64,000 nt of DNA from NCBI GenBank assembly GCA_018396705.1, contig JAGTQZ010000004.1, forward strand, positions 186,001-250,000, given 5' to 3'. A program made the translations under genes and the position numbers. Position 1 is the stretch's first letter. Each line of letters starts with the position of its first letter. The DNA comes from Candidatus Bathyarchaeota archaeon (GTDB taxonomy: Archaea; Thermoproteota; Bathyarchaeia; Bathyarchaeales; Bathycorpusculaceae). The notes beneath the pieces were generated by a model. That model ran no database searches. It was not told the DNA's origin and saw nothing but the letters and a program-made list of their open reading frames with translations. Of the stretch, positions 36,091-44,306 are shown in pieces.

Positions 36091-36816
36091 TTAGCTTCTA
36101 AACTTTTGTAGTTTTCTCAAAAGTTCTTTGTCGCCTTCATAGTCTCCGGCGCATGTGGCTATTACGCCATCCACTAATCCATCAAGTTTGCTGGCAACTT
36201 CTTCGACTTTTTCCATTGTGGCTGTGGTTGGCCAGCCTATCATTTTGACCATTTCAGCGTTTTTCGGCGTCCCAATGAGGAAGTATGTGTAAATTGGCTT
36301 GTTTAGTCGTTTACATTCTTTGGCTACTTGCTCCAGCATTTGGAAGGTTTTGTCTTCAAGTCGCATAAAGAAGACGAAGTCCCATGGCTCTTTGACGCGG
36401 GCTAATGTGTCTTCAACGGTTTTGCGGGCTGTGAGCAAACATCCCAGCTTAACGTTTTTCAAGCGTATTGTGTTACGCAGAAAGTCTCTGGCTTCCTCAG
36501 AGGACTTAAGCATTTTTATTGGTTCGCCATATTTTGGTATGTCTCCCATTGTTAGGACAAGTCCGTCGAGGCCAACAGCGTCTGCGGCTAGAGCTAAGCC
36601 TCCAACCTCCACGGGGCCCTTGTAATGTAATATAAAGATTGGTATCACTATCTTGTCTGGATATTTGCTTTTAAGTACACAACCTATTGCTGTTCCGCTG
36701 GGCGCTGGCATACCGGCGGCGCTGTCTGTTATGTTCCATCCGTCAACAAGGTCTTTAACTTCTTCAGCTAACTTCAAAAATTTGCGGGTTGGAACAAATT
36801 CATGCAATATTTTCAT
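36091..36816 (-). CDS. Methylenetetrahydrofolate reductase-like (MetF-type) protein
   Basis: The 241-residue TIM-barrel protein resembles MetF-family methylene-pterin reductases. It has WNITDSAAGMPAPSG around residue 30, a VGLDGLVLTMGDIPKYGEP block near residue 90 (the FAD-binding region), and a conserved Glu/Asp-rich barrel. It is shorter than bacterial MetF (about 290). In a C1 pathway it would reduce methylene- to methyl-tetrahydropterin. ATG 36816 is used instead of the TTG one codon upstream. It is divergent from a CofE gene and close to a methanopterin-type enzyme, which supports a C1/pterin role; the exact cofactor is unknown. Confidence 0.68.
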   Translation of the reverse strand: MKILHEFVPTRKFLKLAEEVKDLVDGWNITDSAAGMPAPSGTAIGCVLKSKYPDKIVIPIFILHYKGPVEVGGLALAADAVGLDGLVLTMGDIPKYGEPIKMLKSSEEARDFLRNTIRLKNVKLGCLLTARKTVEDTLARVKEPWDFVFFMRLEDKTFQMLEQVAKECKRLNKPIYTYFLIGTPKNAEMVKMIGWPTTATMEKVEEVASKLDGLVDGVIATCAGDYEGDKELLRKLQKFRS

Positions 36817-36976
36817 CAAACATCATCTCGCCTTAAGAGAGGCGTGTTGTTTAAAATAAAAGTTTTGCATACATATTGCGGAAAATCATGATTATTAATG
36901 CGTGTCGAAAGTTTTCAATAGCGAAATCGTTAGAAACCTCATATCTGCAATAATAGTCTTTAAAAGGTTTAAGACC

Positions 36977-37735
36977 ATGGATATCATTCAAATAATTGGA
37001 ATTAAAGGCATACCCATTGTTAAGGTTGGAGACAACATTGCCGAACTGGTGTGCAGGGCTGCAGAAAAACAAGGCACCCCCATACAGGACGGCGATATAA
37101 TAGTGATTACTCATGTGGTTGTGTCTAGGGCTGAAGGACGAATCGTGAACTTGAACGAGGTTGTACCATCAGCTTTTGCGAGAAATATAGCTGAACCTTA
37201 CGGCAAAGAACCAGCTTTGGTTGAAGTTGTTCTAAGAGAAGCCAAAAGCATCCGGCGGATGGCTGATGGCAAAATAATAACTGAAACACGACATGGTTTT
37301 GTTTGCGCCAATTCCGGTGTAGATAAATCAAACGTGCCAGGGGAAAACTATGTGGCGCTTTTGCCAGAAGACCCTGATGCTTCAGCCAAAAAAATTAGAT
37401 TAGACATTAAAAGGTTAACTGGCTGCGATGTGGCTGTGATAATTTCTGACACACATGGCCGTCCTTTACGGGAAGGCGAAATAAATGTTGCGATAGGCGT
37501 TTCCGGCTTAAAGCCTATAAGAGACCGGAGAGGCGAAAAAGATTTGTTCGGTTATGTCTTGCGAGTTAAACAGACCGCTGTAGCGGACGAGTTGGCTTCA
37601 GCAGCTGAGCTCGTGATAGGCCAAGCGAATGAAGGAGTTCCGGCAGCGATAATACGCGGATACAAGTTCATAAAGTCGGAAGACGCTAGGGCAACGGAGC
37701 TAATTAGACCAAGAGAGAAAGATCTGTTCTTTTGA
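36977..37735 (+). CDS. cofE: Coenzyme F420-0:L-glutamate ligase paralogue 2 (canonical)
   Basis: The 252-residue protein has the classical CofE blocks: IQIIGIKGIPIVKVGDN at the start, DGDIIVITHVVVSRAEGR, GFVCANSGVDKSN, VIISDTHGRPLREGEINVAI (metal/GTP site) and LVIGQANEGVPAAI. ATG 36977 aligns with known CofE N-termini; the 25-residue extension back to GTG 36902 is unlikely. It is followed 11 bases later by the MBL enzyme of methanopterin type, suggesting a cofactor operon. This copy is the better candidate for true F420 gamma-glutamylation. Confidence 0.88.
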   Translation: MDIIQIIGIKGIPIVKVGDNIAELVCRAAEKQGTPIQDGDIIVITHVVVSRAEGRIVNLNEVVPSAFARNIAEPYGKEPALVEVVLREAKSIRRMADGKIITETRHGFVCANSGVDKSNVPGENYVALLPEDPDASAKKIRLDIKRLTGCDVAVIISDTHGRPLREGEINVAIGVSGLKPIRDRRGEKDLFGYVLRVKQTAVADELASAAELVIGQANEGVPAAIIRGYKFIKSEDARATELIRPREKDLFF

Positions 37736-37746
37736 GGGAATGTCAT

Positions 37747-38724
37747 GTGAGTGAGGATGTTGTTAAACTTGAAGGTGTTGACCGTTTAGAGATAATCTGT
37801 CTAATGGACAACTGTGTGGATCTCACGTCATCCATTGAAAGAGAAGAAGTTCAAAATGTAAGAAGCTGGATTGAAAAGCGCATGGGTAAAGAATGGGTTG
37901 ACAAAAATTTACGTCTCCCAATAGCGGAGCATGGCTTGTCCATGCTTGTTAAAGTTTTCCGCAACGGCGATTCTTATACTGTTCTTTTTGACACTGGCGT
38001 AAGCCCTAGTGGCGCTATTTTAAACGCTGAAGGCATGGGCTTAAACCTCAAAGATGTTGAGACTATAGTTTTATCGCATGGCCACTATGATCACTGTGGC
38101 GGCTTGCTAAGCTTCATCAAAGCTGTTGGCAAGAAGTGTTTACCAATAATAGTACATGATGACATGTTTAAAACTCGCGGTGTAGTAAGCGAAGATGGCA
38201 GTATAAGGCAACACCCGGCTTTTCCATCTGAAAGTCAAGTGAAGCCAGCCGTTTTCGTAAAAACAAAACATCCCTATTTGTTGGCAGAAAATACAATACT
38301 AGTTACCGGCGAGATTCCCCGTAAGACAGAATTTGAAAAAGGCTTTATGCAGCAACGCGCTCTTGTAAACGGTGTCTGGCAGCCCGACCCATGGATTTGG
38401 GACGACCGTGCGCTGGCTGTAAATGTGAAAGGCAAAGGGCTTGTTGTAGTGTCCGGCTGCGCCCACGCTGGAATCATCAACACAATTTTATATGCGAAAC
38501 AAATAACTAACGCGTCAAAAATTTATGCAATAATTGGCGGTTTCCACTTGTCTGGAAGGGGATGTGAAGATCGAATAGGCCAAACCGTTGAGGTGCTGAA
38601 ACAGTTTGACCCTAGCATTGTTGTGCCAATGCACTGCACAGGCTGGAAGGCTGCCTTCGCCATCGCTAAAGCCATGCCGAAGGCCTTCGTATGGAACAGT
38701 GTTGGAAACCTCTACGTTCTCTAA
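37747..38724 (+). CDS. MBL-fold enzyme of the COG1237 methanopterin-biosynthesis type
   Basis: The protein, about 325 residues long, has the metallo-beta-lactamase site IVLSHGHYDHCGGLL near residue 110, a central VSGCAHAGIINT and a C-terminal VPMHCTGW. This pattern is typical of the COG1237 group, which includes the MJ0301 dihydropterin ribofuranosyl-aminobenzene phosphate synthase of methanopterin synthesis. GTG 37747 is favoured by GAGGGA 7 bases upstream; TTG 37732 is the alternative and overlaps the cofE stop. The cofE-COG1237 pairing suggests C1-cofactor biosynthesis. COG1237 is broad, so the reaction is not certain. Confidence 0.72.
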   Translation: MSEDVVKLEGVDRLEIICLMDNCVDLTSSIEREEVQNVRSWIEKRMGKEWVDKNLRLPIAEHGLSMLVKVFRNGDSYTVLFDTGVSPSGAILNAEGMGLNLKDVETIVLSHGHYDHCGGLLSFIKAVGKKCLPIIVHDDMFKTRGVVSEDGSIRQHPAFPSESQVKPAVFVKTKHPYLLAENTILVTGEIPRKTEFEKGFMQQRALVNGVWQPDPWIWDDRALAVNVKGKGLVVVSGCAHAGIINTILYAKQITNASKIYAIIGGFHLSGRGCEDRIGQTVEVLKQFDPSIVVPMHCTGWKAAFAIAKAMPKAFVWNSVGNLYVL

Positions 38725-38821
38725 CTTTGATGTAAAATTCATTTGCGTCTTTCAAAAAACTAAAGATTTAAAAGTGAGGTTTTTGAAAATATGCATCCCA
38801 AAGTTGTGGAGTTGAAAGGCG

Positions 38822-39868
38822 GTGATTAGGGAGAAAAGGCAAACTCCTTTCTTTAAAAGGAAGCTTGAGCCAATAGAGGTTAAAACTCCTAAAAAAATTT
38901 CGGAGTTGCTTGCAGAAATGGCTAAAACAGGTTTTCAAGGCAGAAAACTTGGCGAAATTGTCGAAGTCTGGGAAGAAATGCTTAAAGATAATGTTGTAAT
39001 CTTTTTCGGGTTTGCAGGCTCCATGAGCACCACTGGTCAATGGAAGATTGTTAACTGGCTTATTGAACACCGCTTTATAGACGCAATTGTTTCCACGGGC
39101 GCAAATATTTCAGAAGACATTTTAGAGGCTATGGGGGGCACGTACTGGCAAGGCCACCACATGGTCGACGATGATCAGCTTTTAAAGTACAAGATTGACA
39201 GGTTTTATGATGTTTTTGCCGACGAGCTTGAATACCGTCAAATGGAGCGCCTCATTGCCAATTTCATGAAAAAATTGAATCCAAACTGTAAATATTCCTC
39301 AGCTGAGTTCCTTCACCTATTTGGAAAAGAACTTTCCCAAATGGGGATTAAAAGCATAGTTGCAACAGCCTACGAGAACAAAGTGCCAGTCTTCTGTCCT
39401 GCAATAGTTGACAGCGGCTACGGTATAGCCTATCTGCTTAACAGGAAAAGTGAAGGCAATTTCGACATAACCATAGATCAAATGCGGGATTTTGAACAAC
39501 TTGTGGATATAAAAGCCAAGGCGGCGCCTGAAAGCGGCGTGATATATATTGGCGGTGGTGTTCCAAAGGACTTTATCCAGCTTACAACTGTTGGCAGAAG
39601 CCTAACAGAATCCAGAAAATATGAAAGAGTCTACCCGCATAAGTACGCCATACAGATCACTACAGACGCACCGCATTGGGGCGGTTTGTCCGGATGTACT
39701 TTTGAAGAAGCCATCAGCTGGGGCAAAGAAGCCAAAGGAGGACGCAATGTGCAATGTTACTGTGACGCGACTATAGCTTTGCCAATAGTCGTTCATGCCT
39801 TGGCTGAGAAGGTTGAAAAAAGAGCGAAAGTTCCAGACCTCTCTTGGCTGTTTAAGGATTTAAAGTAA
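38822..39868 (+). CDS. Deoxyhypusine synthase-like protein
   Basis: The 348-residue protein is a DHS-fold NAD enzyme. GFAGSMSTTGQWKIVNWLIE and VSTGANISEDI near residue 90 bind NAD, GGGVPKDFIQ is near residue 245, and the active-site Lys is in EAISWGKEAKG near residue 300. The block GGLSGCTFEEA differs from the canonical GSLSGARPREA of the neighbouring gene. That places it in the DHS-like branch, some members of which make homospermidine or have unknown function. The start is GTG overlapping a GGCGG site. The canonical DHS follows 16 bases later, so an operon is likely. Confidence 0.82.
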   Translation: MIREKRQTPFFKRKLEPIEVKTPKKISELLAEMAKTGFQGRKLGEIVEVWEEMLKDNVVIFFGFAGSMSTTGQWKIVNWLIEHRFIDAIVSTGANISEDILEAMGGTYWQGHHMVDDDQLLKYKIDRFYDVFADELEYRQMERLIANFMKKLNPNCKYSSAEFLHLFGKELSQMGIKSIVATAYENKVPVFCPAIVDSGYGIAYLLNRKSEGNFDITIDQMRDFEQLVDIKAKAAPESGVIYIGGGVPKDFIQLTTVGRSLTESRKYERVYPHKYAIQITTDAPHWGGLSGCTFEEAISWGKEAKGGRNVQCYCDATIALPIVVHALAEKVEKRAKVPDLSWLFKDLK

Positions 39869-39884
39869 ACTTCGGCGCAACAAC

Positions 39885-40814
39885 ATGGAAAAAGTAAAGG
39901 ACTTCGAACTTTCGAAGAGTGTATCCGCCGATACACTTGTGCGGCAGATGCTTGAAAGCGGAGGCTTTACAGCCAAAAACCTCGCCATCGCCGTTGACAT
40001 CGTTGAAAACATGCTGAAGGAAAAGAACATCCTTAACTTTCTTTCTTTCCCCGCGTGCATTGTTGCCACAGGCACTCGTGGCATAATTCGCGACATGGTT
40101 AAGCGTAAATGGTTTCATGTGGTAGTCACGACATGCGGCACTTTGGATCATGATTTGGCAAGATGTTACCGCGACTATTTTCAAGGCGACTTCTACATGA
40201 ACGACGGAGAACTTCACAGACGAGGCGTAAGCCGAATAGGCAACGTACTGGTGCCGAACGAAAGTTACGGCGAAATAATCGAAGAAAAAATGATGAAATT
40301 TTTGAATAGCATCTATGCTGAGGGCAGGCAGGATCTTGCTACCTACGAACTTTGTTGGGAAATCGGAAAACGCTTAAACGAAAACTCAATCTTGTACTGG
40401 TGCTGGAAAAACAATATACCCGTCATAGTGCCTGGTATAACCGACGGCGCAGTAGGCTATCAGCTTTGGCTCTTCAGCCAAGACCATAAGGACTTGAAAA
40501 TAAACGTGTTAAAAGACGAGCAGCTTCTAAACGACATGGTTTGGCAAGCCGAAAAATCCGGAGCCCTAATAATAGGCGGGGGTATATCAAAACATCACGT
40601 TCTGTGGTGGAACCTTTTCAAGAAAGGATTAGACTATGCAGTTTACATAACAACGGCCGTTGAATATGATGGAAGCCTCTCTGGGGCTCGTCCAAGAGAA
40701 GCTATATCATGGGGTAAAATACGTGAAAAAGCAAAAACTGTAACTGTAGAGGCAGACGCTACCATTGCTTTGCCGTTATTGTTTGCAGCACTTCTTGAAA
40801 GACTTTGCAGTTAA
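39885..40814 (+). CDS. dys: Deoxyhypusine synthase
   Basis: The 309-residue enzyme transfers the aminobutyl group of spermidine (or an equivalent amine) to a Lys of aIF5A. It shows CIVATGTRGIIRDMVKRK and VVTTCGTLDHDLARCY near residue 85, GDFYMNDGELHRRG near 103, and the catalytic block DGSLSGARPREAISWGKI near residue 265. These are the canonical DHS signatures, and the length is normal. It directly follows the DHS-like gene. No hydroxylase or aIF5A gene is in the window. Confidence 0.93.
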   Translation: MEKVKDFELSKSVSADTLVRQMLESGGFTAKNLAIAVDIVENMLKEKNILNFLSFPACIVATGTRGIIRDMVKRKWFHVVVTTCGTLDHDLARCYRDYFQGDFYMNDGELHRRGVSRIGNVLVPNESYGEIIEEKMMKFLNSIYAEGRQDLATYELCWEIGKRLNENSILYWCWKNNIPVIVPGITDGAVGYQLWLFSQDHKDLKINVLKDEQLLNDMVWQAEKSGALIIGGGISKHHVLWWNLFKKGLDYAVYITTAVEYDGSLSGARPREAISWGKIREKAKTVTVEADATIALPLLFAALLERLCS

Positions 40815-40904
40815 AAACATGCCAGTTTTGGATAGCAACGTTTAATTCCGCAAAAGCCTCAAATTACTTTGGCGATGACTCTTTCATACGAGCCTTCTGT
40901 GAAT

Positions 40905-41118
40905 CCCGCCGGGACAAATCCATGCCGACGGACCCAACCGAGCGGCAAGCAGTTCAAGTGCTTGTTGCTGTGAAGGCGGGTTTACCCAAGCATGGGACAC
41001 CGGCGGGCGCGGGCGCCCAAAAACTTCCCACGCCGGAGAGAGCTTAACTAAGGGGAGCGCATGGCTCCACAATGAAGTTAAGTGATAGGTAACGTGGGAG
41101 ACAAAAAGGGCGCCCGCG
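40905..41118. ncRNA. Strongly structured GC-rich intergenic element (possible RNA)
   Basis: Most of this 354-base gap (40815-41168) is GC-rich and self-complementary. Arm I: CCCGCCGG (40905-40912) pairs perfectly with CCGGCGGG (41000-41007), enclosing CCATG/CATGG and a GCAAGCA/TGCTTGT hairpin. Arm II: CGCGGGCGCCC (41008-41018) pairs perfectly with GGGCGCCCGCG (41108-41118), enclosing TCCCACG/CGTGGGA, CTTAACT/AGTTAAG and a GGAGC/GCTCC tip. The two closing helices abut and could stack. ACA triplets follow a pairing arm at 40997-40999 and end 5 bases after arm II (41121-41123), as in H/ACA guides, but I could not match a known class. I see no SRP or RNase P core motifs. Strand is undetermined. 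Confidence 0.6.
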
Positions 41119-41168
41119 AAACAACCTTTAAGTTTTGCTTTTGCATAAAATAGACGGCTTGACCAGTC

Positions 41169-42245
41169 TTGGACGTAGAAACCAAAATTGAACTAATCAA
41201 ACGTCCGCCGACAGAAGAGATTCTTGTCGAAAACGAGCTAAGGGAGCTTCTAGAAACCAACGAGCATCCTGGACACTATATAGGTTTTGAGATTTCCGGT
41301 TTGTTACATCTTGGAAATCTTGTCATGGCTGGTTTTAAGATAAACGATTTTCTAAAGGCTGGCGTCCGCTGTCAAGTTTATTTGGCAGACTGGCACAGCT
41401 TCATAAACAACAAGTTCGGCGGAGACTGGGATAAAATTCTTCAAGCCACAAAATATTATGCGAAAGCTTTCCAGTTCTTCTGTCCAGGTGTAAAGATTGT
41501 TGTTGGCTCGGAACTTTATCATAACAACGATGAGTATTGGCGGAACCTGCTAAAGTTTGCAAAACATATGACTCTAAGCCGCACCTTGCGTTGTCTCACA
41601 ATAATGGGGCGAAGCGAAACTGAGAAGCTTGACTTGTCGCAGTATTTTTACCCGCCTATGCAAGCCGTGGACATAAAAATCATAGGTGCTGACATTCCCC
41701 ACGGTGGTATGGACCAACGCAAAGCCCATGTGTTGGCACGTGAAATCTTTCCAAAAATGGGCTGGAAAAAACCAGTGGCGGTGCATCATCATCTGCTAAT
41801 GGGCTTAACGGAACCAGTTAAACTCTCAACAAAAGACAAGCTTGAGCAAGTTATTGCTAGCAAAATGAGCAAATCCAAACCATGGACGGCTATATTCATC
41901 CATGACACTGAGGAACAAATCCGAGCCAAACTAAAAAAGGCGTGGTGTCCGGAAAGACAGACGGAAATGAACCCTGTTTTAGAAATAGCCAAATACATTA
42001 TTTTCCATGAGACAAAAACCTTTACTGTAGAACGTCCATCCAAATTTGGTGGCACGATAACCTTTGAAAATTATGACGCGCTTGAAAAAGCCTATGAGGC
42101 TGGTCAACTTCATCCGCAAGACTTGAAAAACGCTGTAGCTACAGAACTAGCCCGCATACTGGAACCCGTAAGGCGATACTTTGAAACGGATAAGGAAGCC
42201 CGCGAAAGCCTAGAGGTTGTTAAAAAGGCAGAATTAACAAGGTAA
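41169..42245 (+). CDS. tyrS: Tyrosyl-tRNA synthetase
   Basis: The 358-residue class I synthetase has GHYIGFEISGLLHLGN (HIGH-type motif and the Tyr that contacts substrate) near residue 37. YPPMQAVDIKIIGADIPHGG holds the Asp that binds the tyrosine hydroxyl, and ASKMSKSKP near residue 235 is the KMSKS loop. The C-terminal helical region ending in LEPVRRYFE matches archaeal TyrRS. TrpRS is the main alternative, but the MQxxD block favours Tyr. The start is TTG. It lies 50 bases after the structured intergenic element. Confidence 0.88.
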   Translation: MDVETKIELIKRPPTEEILVENELRELLETNEHPGHYIGFEISGLLHLGNLVMAGFKINDFLKAGVRCQVYLADWHSFINNKFGGDWDKILQATKYYAKAFQFFCPGVKIVVGSELYHNNDEYWRNLLKFAKHMTLSRTLRCLTIMGRSETEKLDLSQYFYPPMQAVDIKIIGADIPHGGMDQRKAHVLAREIFPKMGWKKPVAVHHHLLMGLTEPVKLSTKDKLEQVIASKMSKSKPWTAIFIHDTEEQIRAKLKKAWCPERQTEMNPVLEIAKYIIFHETKTFTVERPSKFGGTITFENYDALEKAYEAGQLHPQDLKNAVATELARILEPVRRYFETDKEARESLEVVKKAELTR

Positions 42246-42250
42246 AAGTC

Positions 42251-42667
42251 TTGTCCACTCATCTAAGAGATAAAGCTGAACAAATCCAACAAATTCTAGA
42301 GCAGTTGGCAGAAGAAAACAAAAACGGGAAACCCATCCTCGTAGAAGGGAAAAAGGATGCTGAAGCTCTAAAAATCTTAGGAATAGGCGGCAAAATAATA
42401 TTCGCTAAGAGAGGCCTAAAAACCCTCATGAATGTAGTTTCGGAAATCGAAAACTTGAACGCTGATGAAATCCTGCTGATGTTAGATTTCGACAGAGAAG
42501 GCAAACGACTAACAGAACAATTGAAAAACCACATAGAAAAAACTGGCGTAAAAGTAAACGTCCATTATTGGCTTAAACTTTTAAGTTTGACGGGCAGAGA
42601 AGTCAAGGATGTTGAAGGCTTAGCCACCTACATGAGAACATTAAAAGGCAAAGCCGGCATTCCTTAA
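42251..42667 (+). CDS. Toprim-domain protein (UPF0292/COG1658-like)
   Basis: The 138-residue protein is little more than a Toprim domain, with ILVEGKKDAEALKILG near residue 28 (catalytic Glu) and LLMLDFDREGKRLTEQL near residue 75 (DxD). Such small Toprim proteins may act as RNase M5-like nucleases or nicking/ligation enzymes; in archaea the role is not established. The start is TTG, 5 bases after tyrS, so it is co-transcribed with it. DnaG, another Toprim protein, is encoded nearby. Confidence 0.82.
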   Translation: MSTHLRDKAEQIQQILEQLAEENKNGKPILVEGKKDAEALKILGIGGKIIFAKRGLKTLMNVVSEIENLNADEILLMLDFDREGKRLTEQLKNHIEKTGVKVNVHYWLKLLSLTGREVKDVEGLATYMRTLKGKAGIP

Positions 42668-42723
42668 AAAGATCTTGCCCACAATTCAGGAAACAAAATA
42701 GATACAGAATTGGAATAACCTAT

Positions 42724-42990
42724 ATGAGTGCAAACCAACGCCAGTTTTTAGTGAGAAAGGAGAAAGCTGGCATGCAAGCTACAGTAGCCACCTTACTGTT
42801 AGTAGTATCAGCCACCGTGCTTGCATGTGTGGTGGTGGAATATGCAATTTCAATTTTCGAGCAAACTCTGCAAACTTCTAACCTACCCTACACAGACAGG
42901 ATAAGAAAAATAGAAAGCTTCATACTGAACCAAACTGACACGCTGCTTAATCAAACTCAGCGAGAGATAACTTCGCCGCTGCATCCATAA
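42724..42990 (+). CDS. Small orphan pilin-like protein
   Basis: The 88-residue protein has a basic leader (RKEKAG) followed by a hydrophobic helix MQATVATLLLVVSATVLACV. This is the shape of an archaeal prepilin or archaellin-like N-terminus with cleavage after AG. The exterior part is a short helical, Asn/Thr-rich stretch with two N-x-T sites. It is 9 kb from the filament locus but could be processed by the same peptidase. No specific family is recognised. Confidence 0.6.
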   Translation: MSANQRQFLVRKEKAGMQATVATLLLVVSATVLACVVVEYAISIFEQTLQTSNLPYTDRIRKIESFILNQTDTLLNQTQREITSPLHP

Positions 42991-43000
42991 TACAAAGCCT

Positions 43001-43022
43001 AAACCCAAGCCAGAATGGGTTT
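43001..43022. repeat. Hairpin AAACCCA/TGGGTTT after the pilin-like gene
   Basis: Seven-base arms with an 8-base loop follow the stop at 42990 by 10 bases. No T-run follows, so it is a terminator-like or processing hairpin of uncertain role in the 161-base gap before dnaG. Confidence 0.4.
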
Positions 43023-43151
43023 CGGTAATAAAACTAATTTCATAAAGGTAATATATATCGACAGCGTTTTAGTATTCTGAGCGTTGAGAGTACGGTTCTC
43101 TCATCACACAATCAAACTAACCTAATACAATAAAAACTGGATGTAAAGGAG

Positions 43152-44306
43152 GTGACGCTTACGGGATCATCACAAACCCTCACCGTAAAGTATGTAATCC
43201 GTGCAAAATTCGAAATTGAAGGGGTAGTTGAAAAACCAGACGTTATAGGTGCAGTTTTCGGCCAGACAGAAGGCCTATTCGGACCAGAATTAGACCTAAG
43301 GGAACTTCAAAAGTCTGGACGTATCGGTAGAATAGAAATTGAACTTCAGTCCAAAAATGACCGGACGACAGGCACGATAATCATTCCAACGAGTTTAGAT
43401 CGCGTTTCAACCGCTCTTTTGGCGGCAAGCATAGAAAGCATAAACCGGGTGGGCCCATGCTCCGCAAAGGTGACGCTTGAAAAAATTGAGGATGTACGTG
43501 AAGCCAGACGAAAAGCCATAATTGACAGGGCTAAGGAGATTCTTCACCAGTGGACTATTGAATCAATGCCGACCGTGGATGAAATCTTTAAAGAGTTAGC
43601 TGAAACTTTGAAAGTGGCAAAAGTGGAAAAATACGGGCCGGAAGAGCTTTCGGCCGGTCCAGAGGTGGGCAGTGCAAAAGAAATAATTATTGTTGAAGGC
43701 AGAGCTGACGTTATCAATCTAATGCGATGTGGAATCCACAATGTAATAGCTCTTGAAGGCGCCAAAGTTCCCGAAACCATAAAAAAGCTATGCCGGGAAA
43801 AAGAGGCGACAGCTTTCCTTGATGGCGATCGAGGCGGAGATTTGATTCTCAAAGAACTGTTGCAAGTAACTGATGTAAAATATGTTGCACGTGCGCCCAG
43901 AGGAAAAGAGGTTGAAGAGCTTAATTGCAAAGAAATTTTCGAAGCCCTTGCTGCAAAGGTTCCCGTAGAAGAGCTTTTCAAACCGTCCAGAAGAGAAAAA
44001 CGCCGAATAGAGGTTCCAAGGGAAATAGTTCAGTTGGCAAAAAGTTTGGAAGGCACTTTGGAAGCTGTCCTCTTAAACGAGAAACTGGAGCCGATAGAGC
44101 GGTTACCAGTAAGTCAATTAGCTGAAAAACTTCAACATGTCAGTGGTGTGGACACCGTTGTCTTTGACGGCATAATAACCCAGCGAATAGTAGATATAGC
44201 CGGTGAGAAAAACATAAAAACCATAATAGCCTCCCGCATTTCAGAGGCCGTAAAACCGCCGTTAAACGTGCAGTTGACTACATTCTCAGAAATTATAGAA
44301 GATTAG
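43152..44306 (+). CDS. dnaG: Archaeal DnaG-type primase / exosome-associated protein
   Basis: The 384-residue protein is archaeal DnaG. It has an N-terminal domain with IGRIEIELQSKNDRTTG, and a Toprim domain with EIIIVEGRADVINLMRCG near residue 178 and TAFLDGDRGGDLILKEL near residue 223. The C-terminal region ends in TTFSEIIED. In archaea DnaG binds the exosome and has primase-like activity in vitro. Only GTG 43152 is available as start, and the strong AAAGGAGGTGA sequence overlaps it, which is unusual spacing. The stop overlaps the 3' end of polB by 4 bases. Confidence 0.92.
   Translation: MTLTGSSQTLTVKYVIRAKFEIEGVVEKPDVIGAVFGQTEGLFGPELDLRELQKSGRIGRIEIELQSKNDRTTGTIIIPTSLDRVSTALLAASIESINRVGPCSAKVTLEKIEDVREARRKAIIDRAKEILHQWTIESMPTVDEIFKELAETLKVAKVEKYGPEELSAGPEVGSAKEIIIVEGRADVINLMRCGIHNVIALEGAKVPETIKKLCREKEATAFLDGDRGGDLILKELLQVTDVKYVARAPRGKEVEELNCKEIFEALAAKVPVEELFKPSRREKRRIEVPREIVQLAKSLEGTLEAVLLNEKLEPIERLPVSQLAEKLQHVSGVDTVVFDGIITQRIVDIAGEKNIKTIIASRISEAVKPPLNVQLTTFSEIIED

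Noticed and set aside
38791-38829. 12-codon frame overlapping the start of the DHS-like gene, considered as a frameshifted true N-terminus
   Set aside because: The GTG start of the DHS-like gene already gives a full-length protein. The short frame ends in a stop after 12 codons and adds no conserved sequence.
40905-41118. SRP RNA, RNase P RNA or 5S rRNA as identity of the structured gap
   Set aside because: The SRP GGAAG/AGCAGC tip, the RNase P GAGGAAA core and the 5S conserved blocks are all absent on both strands.
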